Assembly: GCA_036506155.1 (NCBI GenBank)
Contig: DASXSF010000080.1
Coordinates: 124,001 to 188,000, forward strand
Source of the DNA: DASXRA01 sp036506155
GTDB taxonomy: Bacteria; Actinomycetota; Actinomycetes; Mycobacteriales; Jatrophihabitantaceae
Length of the DNA: 64,000 nucleotides
Direction of reading: 5' to 3'
Part shown: in pieces, positions 1 through 7,856 of the stretch
Layout of the letters: each line of letters begins with the position of its first letter
Position numbering within the stretch: the first letter of the stretch is position 1
Made by a program: the position numbers and the translations under genes
Notes under the pieces: model-generated
Seen by the model: the letters and a program-made list of their open reading frames with translations, nothing else
Told to the model about the DNA's origin: nothing
Database searches by the model: none

Positions 1-211
1 CGAGGTGCAAGTCGCGCACCCGGCGTGAGCCGTCCGAGACGAGTTGCACCGAGCAGGCCGAGCCGGGCGGGGTGAGCTGGACGACCCGGAAGTCGGGCGT
101 GGGCCGGTAGTCGACGTCGAGGGTGAAGCCGGCCTGCTCGGTGTAGAAGGCCAATGCACGGTCGATGTCAGCGACCGGAAGCGGGACGACCTCCAACGTG
201 AGCGACTGCAT
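1..211 (-). CDS. VOC-family (glyoxalase/bleomycin-resistance fold) protein, C-terminal part beyond window
   Basis: Seventy codons are visible before the window edge. The N-terminus (MQSLTLEVVPLPVADIDRA, then AFYTEQAGF) is the first beta-alpha-beta-beta-beta module of the vicinal-oxygen-chelate fold, with the usual V-x-D-I-D-R-A-x-x-F-Y phrase. Such small VOC proteins bind or transform small organic molecules, and the substrate cannot be inferred. The ATG follows a good ribosome-binding site (complement of 217-223). The gene is divergent from the CGNR regulator at 295, about 80 bp away, a common arrangement for a regulator and its target. Confidence 0.85.
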   Translation of the reverse strand, partial: MQSLTLEVVPLPVADIDRALAFYTEQAGFTLDVDYRPTPDFRVVQLTPPGSACSVQLVSDGSRRVRDLHL

Positions 212-294
212 CTCTAACTCCTCTGAACACATTTGATAGTTAGGTACTCAAGCATGCGTGGTGTAACCTGTCAAGAGACAATTGGAGGTTAGAG

Positions 295-786
295 ATGGAG
301 CAGACAGACGAGACGTTCCTGCTCGACCTGCTGAACACCACGCCGATCATCGACGGCGTGCAGCAAGACAAGCTTGACCGCTCATGGCTGCGCGCGCACG
401 GACACAGTGGCTCGACCGCTGAGTGGGAGGCCGCCGGCAGCGCCCGCGCAGCGCTACAGGCGGTCGCGCGCGGGCAGCAGTCCGCCAGATCGTTATCTCG
501 ACTGCTCGAGCAGGTCAGCTACCGCCCGTCGGTCTCCGACTCCGGTGTTCAGTGGCGGCTTGATGCGCCGACCGGCCGGACCGCGGCGGTGCGCGCCGTG
601 CTCGCCTGGGACGAGCTGCGCCGAAGTCGGCCCGGCCGGCTCCGGCCCTGCGAGAACCCGGAGTGCGCCCGGTTCCTGATCGACCGCAGCAAGCCGAACA
701 ACGCCCGCTGGTGCTCCATGGCCGTCTGCGGAAACCGGCTGAAGGCACGCCGGCACTACGAGCGCAGCCGCAACGCCGAGCGGTGA
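295..786 (+). CDS. ABATE/CGNR zinc-finger protein, probable transcriptional regulator
   Basis: The 163-residue protein has an N-terminal ABATE-type (formerly DUF1470) region and a C-terminal CGNR zinc finger. The four cysteines fall at 119, 124, 140 and 145, the last within CGNR at 145-148, followed by a basic tail (RLKARRHYERSR) suited to nucleic-acid contact. The family is thought to act as stress-linked regulators, often beside the genes they control. GGAGG at 284-288 supports the ATG. It is divergent from a VOC gene, a plausible target. The 3' end overlaps the convergent ROK gene by 31 bp. Confidence 0.85.
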   Translation: MEQTDETFLLDLLNTTPIIDGVQQDKLDRSWLRAHGHSGSTAEWEAAGSARAALQAVARGQQSARSLSRLLEQVSYRPSVSDSGVQWRLDAPTGRTAAVRAVLAWDELRRSRPGRLRPCENPECARFLIDRSKPNNARWCSMAVCGNRLKARRHYERSRNAER

Positions 787-1982
787 ACTAGGTTGCGCGC
801 TGCGAGCTGGTCTGGACGGCCAGCGCGATTGCCCAGGACCTCGGCGCGTTCGCCCAGGGCACTGGTCCGGATTGCCACAGCGTCCGCGATGACCGGCTGA
901 GTGTGGTGATCGATGGCTTCGCGGATGCCGGCAGTGAACGGAGCGCCGGCGGCCGCGAGCTCGCCGCCGATGATGAGCGCACCGGGATTGAGCACGTTGC
1001 ACAGGTCAGCGAGGGTGCGGCCGATGGCTCGCCCGGCGTCGGTGACTACCCGCCGAGCGCTAACGTCCCCCGTTGTGGCGAGGCGGACCACGTCGGCGAT
1101 GGTGAGCTGTTCGCGGTGCATGGGTTGCAGCGTGGCGAGGACGTGGGGAACCGAGACGAGGGTTTCCAGGCAACCTCGATTGCCGCAACGGCAGATCGCA
1201 CCGTCGGGCTGGATCTGGACGTGTCCCAACTCGCCCGCGGTCCCGGTATCGCCACGGTAGAGACGGCCTTCGAAGACCAGCCCGGTTCCGATGCCGATAG
1301 ACGCCTTGACGTAGATCAGGTTGCGGACGCCCTTGGCGGAACCGTACGTGATCTCGCCGAGGGCAGCGAGGTTGGCATAGTTGTCGAGCACGACAGGCAG
1401 GCGAATACGTTCCTGCAACTCGTGCGCCGGCGCGCGATTGACCCAGCCCGGGAGGATGTTGTTGCTGACGACGCGTCCGGTACCGCGATCGATCGGCGAG
1501 GGAAGGCCGACGACGACGCCGGTGACGTCTGAGACACCTGTACTGATTCTGTCAAGCAGTCGGCGGAATTCATAGGCTGCGGCAGCAAGCGCGTCGTCCG
1601 GGGAGTTGTCGACCTGCAGATCGCGATGCTCCTCGGCGAGCACTTGCCCGCTGAGGTCGGCGACCGCCGCACGCAGGTGGCTGTGTCCGAAGTCCAACCC
1701 GGCGACGACCCCAGGTGCCGCGACCAGGCACAAGCTGCCGGCGGGGCGGCCCGGCCCGCTCCGTCTGTCCGCCGGCGGAAGCTCACGCATAAGTCCGGCG
1801 GCGAGCAGCTTCGCTACCGTCGCGGCCACCGTGGCTCGGGAGAGCCCGGTCGCTCCGGCGAGGTCGGCACGCGTGGCAGTACCCCGGACGCGCAACGCGC
1901 CCAGCAACCGCTCCTGATTGTATTGCCGGGGTGACATCGTGACGTGGCGCCCGGTTACTCCCGGCGGAGGATCTTGCGTCAT
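756..1982 (-). CDS. ROK-family transcriptional repressor (NagC/Mlc/XylR type)
   Basis: The 408-residue protein starts with a winged helix-turn-helix (QERLLGALRVRG then TRADLAGATGLSRATVAATV) and continues into a sugar-kinase-like ROK domain. The zinc signature C-x-C-G-x-x-G-C-x-E is present near residues 262-275 (CRCGNRGCLE). ROK repressors leave DNA when a sugar or sugar phosphate binds. The ATG is preceded by GGAAGG at a good distance. The gene is divergent from a secreted GH3 glycosidase, so that enzyme and the downstream GH3/glucoamylase-like genes are the likely regulon. The inducer is unknown; a cello-, gentio- or xylo-oligosaccharide product is plausible. Confidence 0.9.
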   Translation of the reverse strand: MTQDPPPGVTGRHVTMSPRQYNQERLLGALRVRGTATRADLAGATGLSRATVAATVAKLLAAGLMRELPPADRRSGPGRPAGSLCLVAAPGVVAGLDFGHSHLRAAVADLSGQVLAEEHRDLQVDNSPDDALAAAAYEFRRLLDRISTGVSDVTGVVVGLPSPIDRGTGRVVSNNILPGWVNRAPAHELQERIRLPVVLDNYANLAALGEITYGSAKGVRNLIYVKASIGIGTGLVFEGRLYRGDTGTAGELGHVQIQPDGAICRCGNRGCLETLVSVPHVLATLQPMHREQLTIADVVRLATTGDVSARRVVTDAGRAIGRTLADLCNVLNPGALIIGGELAAAGAPFTAGIREAIDHHTQPVIADAVAIRTSALGERAEVLGNRAGRPDQLAARNLVHRSALRLRS

Positions 1983-2044
1983 TGCGCCTTCCGAATAATC
2001 CAGGCAAATCCGAAAACATCACTCACAGGCTGCACATTAAGCGT

Positions 2045-2074
2045 ATTGACTGTACTAACAATGCGCCTTAGATT
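2045..2074 (+). promoter_or_regulatory. Candidate promoter and ROK operator of the GH3 gene
   Basis: TTGACT (2046-2051) and TAGATT (2069-2074) are separated by 17 bp, a housekeeping-sigma pattern. An 18-bp dyad ATTG-N3-GTAC-N3-CAAT (2045-2062) covers the -35 element, where a repressor would block transcription. It lies in the relatively AT-rich gap between the ROK gene and the GH3 gene. Seen: elements and spacing. Inferred: that the adjacent ROK protein binds here. Confidence 0.45.
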
Positions 2075-2191
2075 TCGACCAAGCACCCATATGGTCAGTG
2101 ATTCCGGCGCCCAGACTGCGAACCCTGGCCGAATGACGCAGCGGTGCTCCCTCGCTCACCGGTCGCTCGCCCGCAGCGGAAGAAGGTCGCC

Positions 2192-5100
2192 ATGAGCAGT
2201 TTCGTGCTGCCCAAGATTCACCCGGTCCGTTCGGCTGCACGTCGACGGCGCGCAGCACTTCGTCGTGGCCTGCTCGCGGTGAGCGCGCTCCTGGCGCTCG
2301 TCGCCGCGGGGCTCGCCGGCACGTCCGCAGTCGGTCAGGCCCAGCCGGCGTACGGGGCCTGGGGATCCGGCACGCTCACCCCGGCGGAGTTGGCCAGCCT
2401 GGTCTCGCAGATGACGCCGGCTGAAGAGGTCGGGATGTTGCACGGTTACGGCGATCCGCCGTCCGCGACCTCGCCGGTGCCCAGCGTCAACGGCGAGGCG
2501 GGTGGCATCGCCGGAGTGCCTCGCCTGGGCATCCCGCCGCTGCGCTTCACCGACGGGCCTGCCGGTATTCGGCTGGCCCATGTCGAAACGGCAATGCCGG
2601 CCCCCGTCGGGCTGGCGGCAACGTGGGATCCGTCCACCGCGGGCGGGTACGGCAGCACTGTCGGCGACGCGGGCCGGGCGACCGGCGAGGACGTGTGGCT
2701 CGCTCCGATGATCAACGCGGTCAACTTCGTCACCGGTGGGCGCAACTTCGAGACGCTCGGCGAGGACCCGTACCTGGCCGGCCAGCTGGTGAGCTTCGAG
2801 GTGCAGGGCGTGCAGGGCAAGGGCATGATCGCCGAGATCAAGCACTACGCGGAGAACGACTTCGAAAACGGCCGCACGTCGACCAGCGTCGCGATCGACG
2901 ACCAGACGCTGCACGAGACCGAGCTGCAAGCGTTCCAGACGGCGATCGACGCCGGCGCCGGTGCTGTGATGTGCTCCTACAACCGCATCAATACGATCTA
3001 CGCCTGCGGCAACGACGCCACGCTCAACGGCGTACTCCGCGGCCAGCTCGGCTTCAAGGGCTTCGTCACGTCCGACTGGGGCGCGGTGCACCGTGTTTCG
3101 GACCAGCTACACGGCGACAACATCGAGCAGCCGGGCAACGCGGCCGGTACCAGCACCTTCGGCCAGCAACTGCTCAACGCGCTCGCCAGCGGCACGCCCG
3201 CCGTCGCGGCCACCGCAGACTTCCCGGCCGAGCCCGCGCACACCGCGGCGGAGTGGCAGGCGACGGTCGACACGTCCGTGCTCGCCATCCTCACCGAGGA
3301 GAACAACGCCGGGCTGCTCGAGGGCACGCAGTACGGCACGCACTACGACCCCAGCACGAATGCCCCGTACGTTCCGCCCCGCCCGGACCTCGACAGCCTG
3401 CGGCCGATTGCCGCGGCCATCGCCCAGGCCATCGCCGAGCAGAGCGCGACTCTCCTGAAGAACGACGGTGCCCTGCCGCTGCGCCACGGCGACCTGTCCG
3501 GCAACGGTGCGGGCAACGGCGTTGTGGTCATGGGCCCGACCGCGATCGCGCCGTACATCGGCGGCGGCGGTAGCGCACACGTCACCCCGTACGACCCGGT
3601 GCAGGGGCCGTTCGACGCGCTGGCCGTGGCGGCCGGCACCAACGCCAACCTGCGCTACGTTCCGGGCTACGACCTGGACGGGCAGGTCGTGCCGTCGTCA
3701 GCGATCTCGGCGCCGGACCCCGCTGAGGGCTACCCGAACTGGACGCTCACCCTGGCGGACGCCGCGTTCGCCAACCAGCCCGGCCTGCTGCGCCAGCAGA
3801 TCACGATCGACCCGGTGCGGAGCGGATCGCAGCCCGTCCTCTACACCGGCTCCGACGCAGCGCCCGACCGGGTCGACCAGACCGTCGACTACACGGGCAC
3901 GAACACGCTGCCGGCGAACACGGCGTGGCGCTGGTCCGGACGGTTCACTGCCCCGGCCAACCCGGGCGGTACTGGCTGGCAGCTGAAGGTCTTCGTCGCG
4001 CACCAGGCGAGCTCGCAGCTGTTCGTCGACGGGCTGACCAACGCGTCGCGGCGCGTCAATATCAATGCGTACCCGGCGGCGCCCACCTCGTCGTACGCCG
4101 GTCTCACCGAGACGGCCCGCTCGCACGATCCCGCGAACGAGGCACTGCAGCAGGGCACCTACTCCGTGCCGCTGAACCCCGGTCAGCAGATCCACCTGGA
4201 CCTGCGCGTCGTCGCCGGCGCCAACCCGGCAAATATCCAGCTGCGCTGGGTACCTCCGGATGACCAGACCCAGCAGATCAACGCGGCCGTAGCCGCCGCC
4301 CGGCCGGCCCACAAGGTGGTCATCTTCGCCTACGACGAGGGCACCGAGGGCCGCGACCGCGGCGTCAGCGACCAGGGCCTCGGCCTGCAGCTGCCCGGCT
4401 ACCAGGACGCGCTGATCCAGGCGGTCGCCGCGGCCAACCCCAACACCGTGGTCGTGCTCAACACCGGCGACCCCGTGCTGATGCCCTGGGCATCGAGCGT
4501 GAACTCGATCCTCGAGATGTGGTACCCCGGCCAGATGGGCGGACCCGCCACCTCCAACGTTCTGCTCGGCGCGGTCGACCCGGGCGGCAAGCTGCCGGTC
4601 ACGTTCCCGGCCGACGCCACGCACTTCCCGACGTACGACCCCAACTGCACCGACACTTCGAGCGCCGGGAACTGCCCGCTCTACCCCGGCGTGGTCGGCC
4701 CGAGCCCGTTCCTCCCGGGCGCGACGACCAGCTTCCGTTTCCTCACCGGGATGCAAGTCAACGGGATCTACGAGGGCTACCGGTGGTATGACGAGCACAA
4801 CGTCACGCCGCTGTTCCCCTTCGGCTACGGGTTGTCCTACACGAAGTTCGACTATTCGAAGCTCTCCGTCACGGCGTCCACCGACGGCGGCATCGACGTC
4901 AGCTTCCGTCTCCGCAACGTCGGCAACGACACCGGGTCCGACACGCCGCAGGTGTACATCGGCCCGTCGCCCGACCTGCCCGCGAACGTCCAGCAGGCGG
5001 TGCGCAAGCTCGTTCAGTTCCAGCGCACCACGCTGGGCCCCGGGCAGGCGGCGGACCTGACACTGCACGTCACGCCGCAGTCGCTCTCGTCCTGGTCCAC

Positions 5101-5203
5101 CAGCGCGCAGCAGTGGGTCCTCGGCACCGGAGCACGCACCGTGTACGTGGGACCGTCCTCCCAGCAGTTCCCGCTGCACGCCAACGTCAGCGTCACCGAC
5201 TGA
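2192..5203 (+). CDS. Secreted GH3 beta-glucosidase-like enzyme with PA14 domain
   Basis: The product is about 1003 residues. A long Arg-rich signal peptide (RRRRAALRRG then a Leu/Ala core, cleavage near GQAQPA) directs export. GH3 N-terminal barrel motifs follow (TDGPAGIR, GRNFETLGEDPYL, IKHYAEND), with the nucleophile Asp295 in FVTSDWGAV. The alpha/beta sandwich domain is interrupted at about 530-690 by a PA14-like insert (TAWRWSGRFTAPA and following), which in related enzymes shapes substrate choice. A C-terminal Fn3-like domain closes it. The start at 2192 is chosen over the longer frame because GGAAGAAGG sits just upstream. Likely role: releasing glucose or another monosaccharide from plant or fungal oligosaccharides outside the cell. 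The exact linkage is uncertain. Confidence 0.93.
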   Translation: MSSFVLPKIHPVRSAARRRRAALRRGLLAVSALLALVAAGLAGTSAVGQAQPAYGAWGSGTLTPAELASLVSQMTPAEEVGMLHGYGDPPSATSPVPSVNGEAGGIAGVPRLGIPPLRFTDGPAGIRLAHVETAMPAPVGLAATWDPSTAGGYGSTVGDAGRATGEDVWLAPMINAVNFVTGGRNFETLGEDPYLAGQLVSFEVQGVQGKGMIAEIKHYAENDFENGRTSTSVAIDDQTLHETELQAFQTAIDAGAGAVMCSYNRINTIYACGNDATLNGVLRGQLGFKGFVTSDWGAVHRVSDQLHGDNIEQPGNAAGTSTFGQQLLNALASGTPAVAATADFPAEPAHTAAEWQATVDTSVLAILTEENNAGLLEGTQYGTHYDPSTNAPYVPPRPDLDSLRPIAAAIAQAIAEQSATLLKNDGALPLRHGDLSGNGAGNGVVVMGPTAIAPYIGGGGSAHVTPYDPVQGPFDALAVAAGTNANLRYVPGYDLDGQVVPSSAISAPDPAEGYPNWTLTLADAAFANQPGLLRQQITIDPVRSGSQPVLYTGSDAAPDRVDQTVDYTGTNTLPANTAWRWSGRFTAPANPGGTGWQLKVFVAHQASSQLFVDGLTNASRRVNINAYPAAPTSSYAGLTETARSHDPANEALQQGTYSVPLNPGQQIHLDLRVVAGANPANIQLRWVPPDDQTQQINAAVAAARPAHKVVIFAYDEGTEGRDRGVSDQGLGLQLPGYQDALIQAVAAANPNTVVVLNTGDPVLMPWASSVNSILEMWYPGQMGGPATSNVLLGAVDPGGKLPVTFPADATHFPTYDPNCTDTSSAGNCPLYPGVVGPSPFLPGATTSFRFLTGMQVNGIYEGYRWYDEHNVTPLFPFGYGLSYTKFDYSKLSVTASTDGGIDVSFRLRNVGNDTGSDTPQVYIGPSPDLPANVQQAVRKLVQFQRTTLGPGQAADLTLHVTPQSLSSWSTSAQQWVLGTGARTVYVGPSSQQFPLHANVSVTD

Positions 5204-5213
5204 CCACCATCAA

Positions 5214-5246
5214 GCGACGGGCTGCGCCATTGGCGCGGCCCGTCGC
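5214..5246 (+). terminator. Hairpin terminator after the PA14-GH3 gene
   Basis: GCGACGGGC plus GCGCC pair with GGCGC plus GCCCGTCGC, giving a 14-bp nearly continuous stem with a short ATT loop. It begins 11 bp after the stop codon. There is no strong U-tract, which is usual in high-GC actinobacteria. Confidence 0.65.
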
Positions 5247-5363
5247 TATGTCAGGCGTGATCCAACGGTCCCCGGACTACCGCCGTATCGTGGGTCGATC
5301 TTCAGGGCACCAGTTGCAGTTGGCCGGCCGCCTGGCCGATGCCGGCGCGTTCCCGATCACGCG

Positions 5364-5392
5364 AGAATTCCTCGGCTGAGACGAGGAATTCT
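5364..5392. repeat. Perfect 11-bp inverted repeat AGAATTCCTCG with 7-nt loop
   Basis: AGAATTCCTCG (5364-5374) is followed by GCTGAGA and then its exact complement CGAGGAATTCT (5382-5392). It lies between two convergent glycosidase genes and outside both terminator hairpins. Its AT-rich stem is unlike the GC-rich terminators nearby, so it may be a protein-binding site or a mobile-element footprint rather than a terminator. Confidence 0.6.
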
Positions 5393-5464
5393 TGCGCAAT
5401 CGCAGCTGCTGGGGGCGGATCGCTTCAGTTTCCTAAACCACCGGGCTGTCGGGCCATGAACAAG

Positions 5465-5498
5465 CGGCGGGATCGCGCCACCTGGCACGATCCCGCCG
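5465..5498 (-). terminator. Hairpin terminator of the second GH3 gene
   Basis: CGGCGGGATCG (5465-5475) pairs exactly with CGATCCCGCCG (5488-5498) around a 12-nt loop. It sits 18 bp beyond the stop of the minus-strand GH3 gene and may stop transcription from both directions. Confidence 0.6.
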
Positions 5499-5516
5499 CC
5501 GTCTCAGCCTTTCTCG

Positions 5517-7817
5517 CTACTGGACCGTGAACGACTTCGTCATGGTGGCTTGCGAGCTGTCGCCGACGTATACGTCGATCTGCCCAGGTTCGACGACGAA
5601 CTTGCCCGAGTTGTTGTAGAAGCCGACGTCATTGCCAGTCAGCTTGAAGGTCACCGTCTTGCTCTGGCCCGGTGTCAGCGTCACGCGTTCAAAGGCGCGC
5701 AGCCGGCGCACCGGCTGGGAGATGCTTGCCACCGGATCGTGGATGTAGAGCTGCACCACCTCGTCACCTGTCCGGGAGCCCGTGTTGGTGACGTCGGCCG
5801 TGGCGGTGATGCTGCCGGAGGCCGGCATTGTGGCGGAGCTCAGCTGCAAGTTCGACACGTTGAACGTGGTGTAGCTCAGGCCGTATCCGAACGAGTACAG
5901 CGGGTCGCACGTGTTCAGGTCGCGGTAGCGCGAGTTGTACTTGGACGTGATGTCGCACGGCCGTCCGGTGGGTTCGTGGTTGTAGTAGATCGGCACCTGG
6001 CCGAGACTGACCGGGAAGGACACCGGCAGCTTGCCGCCGGGGTTGACCTTGCCGAACAGTACGTCGGCCACCGCGTTGCCGGCCTGGACGCCCGGGAACC
6101 AGGCCTCGAGGATCGCGGGCGACTTCGCCGCGACATTGGTCAGCGTCAGCGGCCGACCATTGAACAAGACAACCGTGAACGGCTTGCCGAGCGCGGCAAT
6201 CCGGTCGATCAGCTGCTGCTCGTCGCCAGGCAGGTCGATGTTGCTGCGCGACGCGGCCTCGCCGCTCATCTCCCGCGGCTCACCCAGGGCCAGCACGACC
6301 TGGTCGGCCGCGTTGGCTGCGGCGACCGCCTGGTCGAACCCCGGGCCGGCCGGGCAGTCATCCGCGGGGTTGTACTGCGGGGGTTCGGTGTTCGGCAGGT
6401 CGCAGGCCTTCGTGAATGTCGTCGTCCCCGTGCTCTGCGCCTTGATCCCGGTGTATAGGGAGACGGCGTCCTGGTCGCGACCGGTGCCCCACCACGGGCC
6501 GAGCATGTCGTGCTGGTCGTCGCCGAGCGGCCCGATCACTGCTGTGTTCTTGCTCGGGTCGAGTGGGAGCAGCGAGTTGTCGTTCTTCAGCAGCACCATC
6601 GAGCGGGCCGCGTCCTTGCGCGCGAGCGCCACCGCGGCGGGCTGCAATTGCGCGCCGTCCGCCTGGGAGACGTCGACGTACGGGTGGTCAAACAGCCCGG
6701 CCTCGAACTTCACCGTCAGGATGCGGCTCACGGCGTCGTTGATTCGGGTGATCGAGACCTGATGGTTGGCGACAAGCTGGGCGCCGAAGTCGCGGATCAG
6801 CGTGCTGGTCATCTCGGAGTCCAGGCCGGCGTTTAGCGCCTTGGCCGCCGCGTCCGGTCCGTCCGCCGCGAAGCCGTGCCCACAGTCTCCGGAGGCGGGG
6901 TTCACCGGCGGGCACGCACGCATCTCGGCGACAGCAGCCCAGTCCGCCTCGATGAAACCCTTGAAGCCCCACTCGCCCTTGAGGATGTCGGTCATCGTCT
7001 CCTGGTTGCCGCAGCCCGGCACGCCGTTGATCGAGTTGAACGAGCACATCGCTGTGGCGGCACCGGCATCGACCGCCGCTTTGAACGGCGGCAGGTAGAG
7101 GTTGCGGAGCCGCTGTTCCGACATGTCCGTCGTGTTGTAGTCGCGCCCACCTTCCGGCTGACCGTACGCGACGAAGTGCTTAGGGCTGGCGATCTCCTTG
7201 TCGGGGGCGCTGAAGTCGGTCCCCTGGTAACCCTTGACGCGGGCGGCCGCCATGACCGAACCGAGGTATGGATCCTCGCCCGCACCCTCAGCGATCCGGC
7301 CCCACCGCGGTTCGTGCGAGACGTCCACCATCGGGCCGTACGCCTGCTTGAGCCCGACCGCGGCCGACTCGCGGGCGCCGGTCGTGGCGTCGTCCATCGC
7401 CACCTGGGGGTCGAAGCTGCTGGCCGTACCCAGCGGAATCGGGAAGATCGTCCGGAAGCCATGGATCGTGTCGAACGCAAAGAGCAACGGGATGTGCAAC
7501 CGGGACTGCTCGACCGCGATGTGCTGGAGCCGGTTGATCGTGTTCGGATCGGTCACGCTCAGCACTGAACCCAGGCCACTACGCACCTCCTGGTCCGTGA
7601 CCAGGAAGTCTGGGAGCAACTGGATCTGCTCCAGCTTCTCTTGCAATGTCATCTTCGCAAGAAGCGCGTTCACCTTTGCCTGGATCGGCTGCGTAGCCGG
7701 CGCGCTGGTCGCGTTGGTAGCGGCAAGCGTGCCACCGCCGACCAGCAGCCCGGCGCCGAGGACGAACACGGCTGCCACAGCGACCTTCCTCCGCCGTAGT
7801 AACCCGAGATGCCTCAT
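5517..7817 (-). CDS. Secreted GH3 beta-glucosidase (BglX type)
   Basis: The 766-residue protein has a signal peptide (LLRRRKVAVAAVF then a Gly/Leu core) and BglX-like landmarks: MTLQEKLEQIQ, FAFDTIHGFRTIFP, ASPKHFVAYG, nucleophile Asp292 in GFIEADWAAV, and the C-terminal Fn3-like domain (DPVASISQPVRRLRAFERV). A near-perfect ribosome-binding site (AAGGAGG, 8 nt from ATG) precedes it. BglX-type enzymes cleave beta-glucosides from the non-reducing end. It is unlike the upstream GH3 in length and lacks the PA14 insert, so the two probably handle different linkages. The glucoamylase-like gene ends 39 bp upstream on the same strand, so the two are likely co-transcribed. Confidence 0.93.
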   Translation of the reverse strand: MRHLGLLRRRKVAVAAVFVLGAGLLVGGGTLAATNATSAPATQPIQAKVNALLAKMTLQEKLEQIQLLPDFLVTDQEVRSGLGSVLSVTDPNTINRLQHIAVEQSRLHIPLLFAFDTIHGFRTIFPIPLGTASSFDPQVAMDDATTGARESAAVGLKQAYGPMVDVSHEPRWGRIAEGAGEDPYLGSVMAAARVKGYQGTDFSAPDKEIASPKHFVAYGQPEGGRDYNTTDMSEQRLRNLYLPPFKAAVDAGAATAMCSFNSINGVPGCGNQETMTDILKGEWGFKGFIEADWAAVAEMRACPPVNPASGDCGHGFAADGPDAAAKALNAGLDSEMTSTLIRDFGAQLVANHQVSITRINDAVSRILTVKFEAGLFDHPYVDVSQADGAQLQPAAVALARKDAARSMVLLKNDNSLLPLDPSKNTAVIGPLGDDQHDMLGPWWGTGRDQDAVSLYTGIKAQSTGTTTFTKACDLPNTEPPQYNPADDCPAGPGFDQAVAAANAADQVVLALGEPREMSGEAASRSNIDLPGDEQQLIDRIAALGKPFTVVLFNGRPLTLTNVAAKSPAILEAWFPGVQAGNAVADVLFGKVNPGGKLPVSFPVSLGQVPIYYNHEPTGRPCDITSKYNSRYRDLNTCDPLYSFGYGLSYTTFNVSNLQLSSATMPASGSITATADVTNTGSRTGDEVVQLYIHDPVASISQPVRRLRAFERVTLTPGQSKTVTFKLTGNDVGFYNNSGKFVVEPGQIDVYVGDSSQATMTKSFTVQ

Positions 7818-7856
7818 GACGAAACCTCCTTGGGATGACGTCGGCGCAGGGCGCTG

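Noticed and set aside
3698..5179. Long minus-strand frame of 493 codons opposite the first GH3 gene
   Set aside because: It is the antisense of a well-supported secreted glycosidase, with Arg/Gly/Val-rich composition typical of high-GC shadow frames and no recognisable motif.
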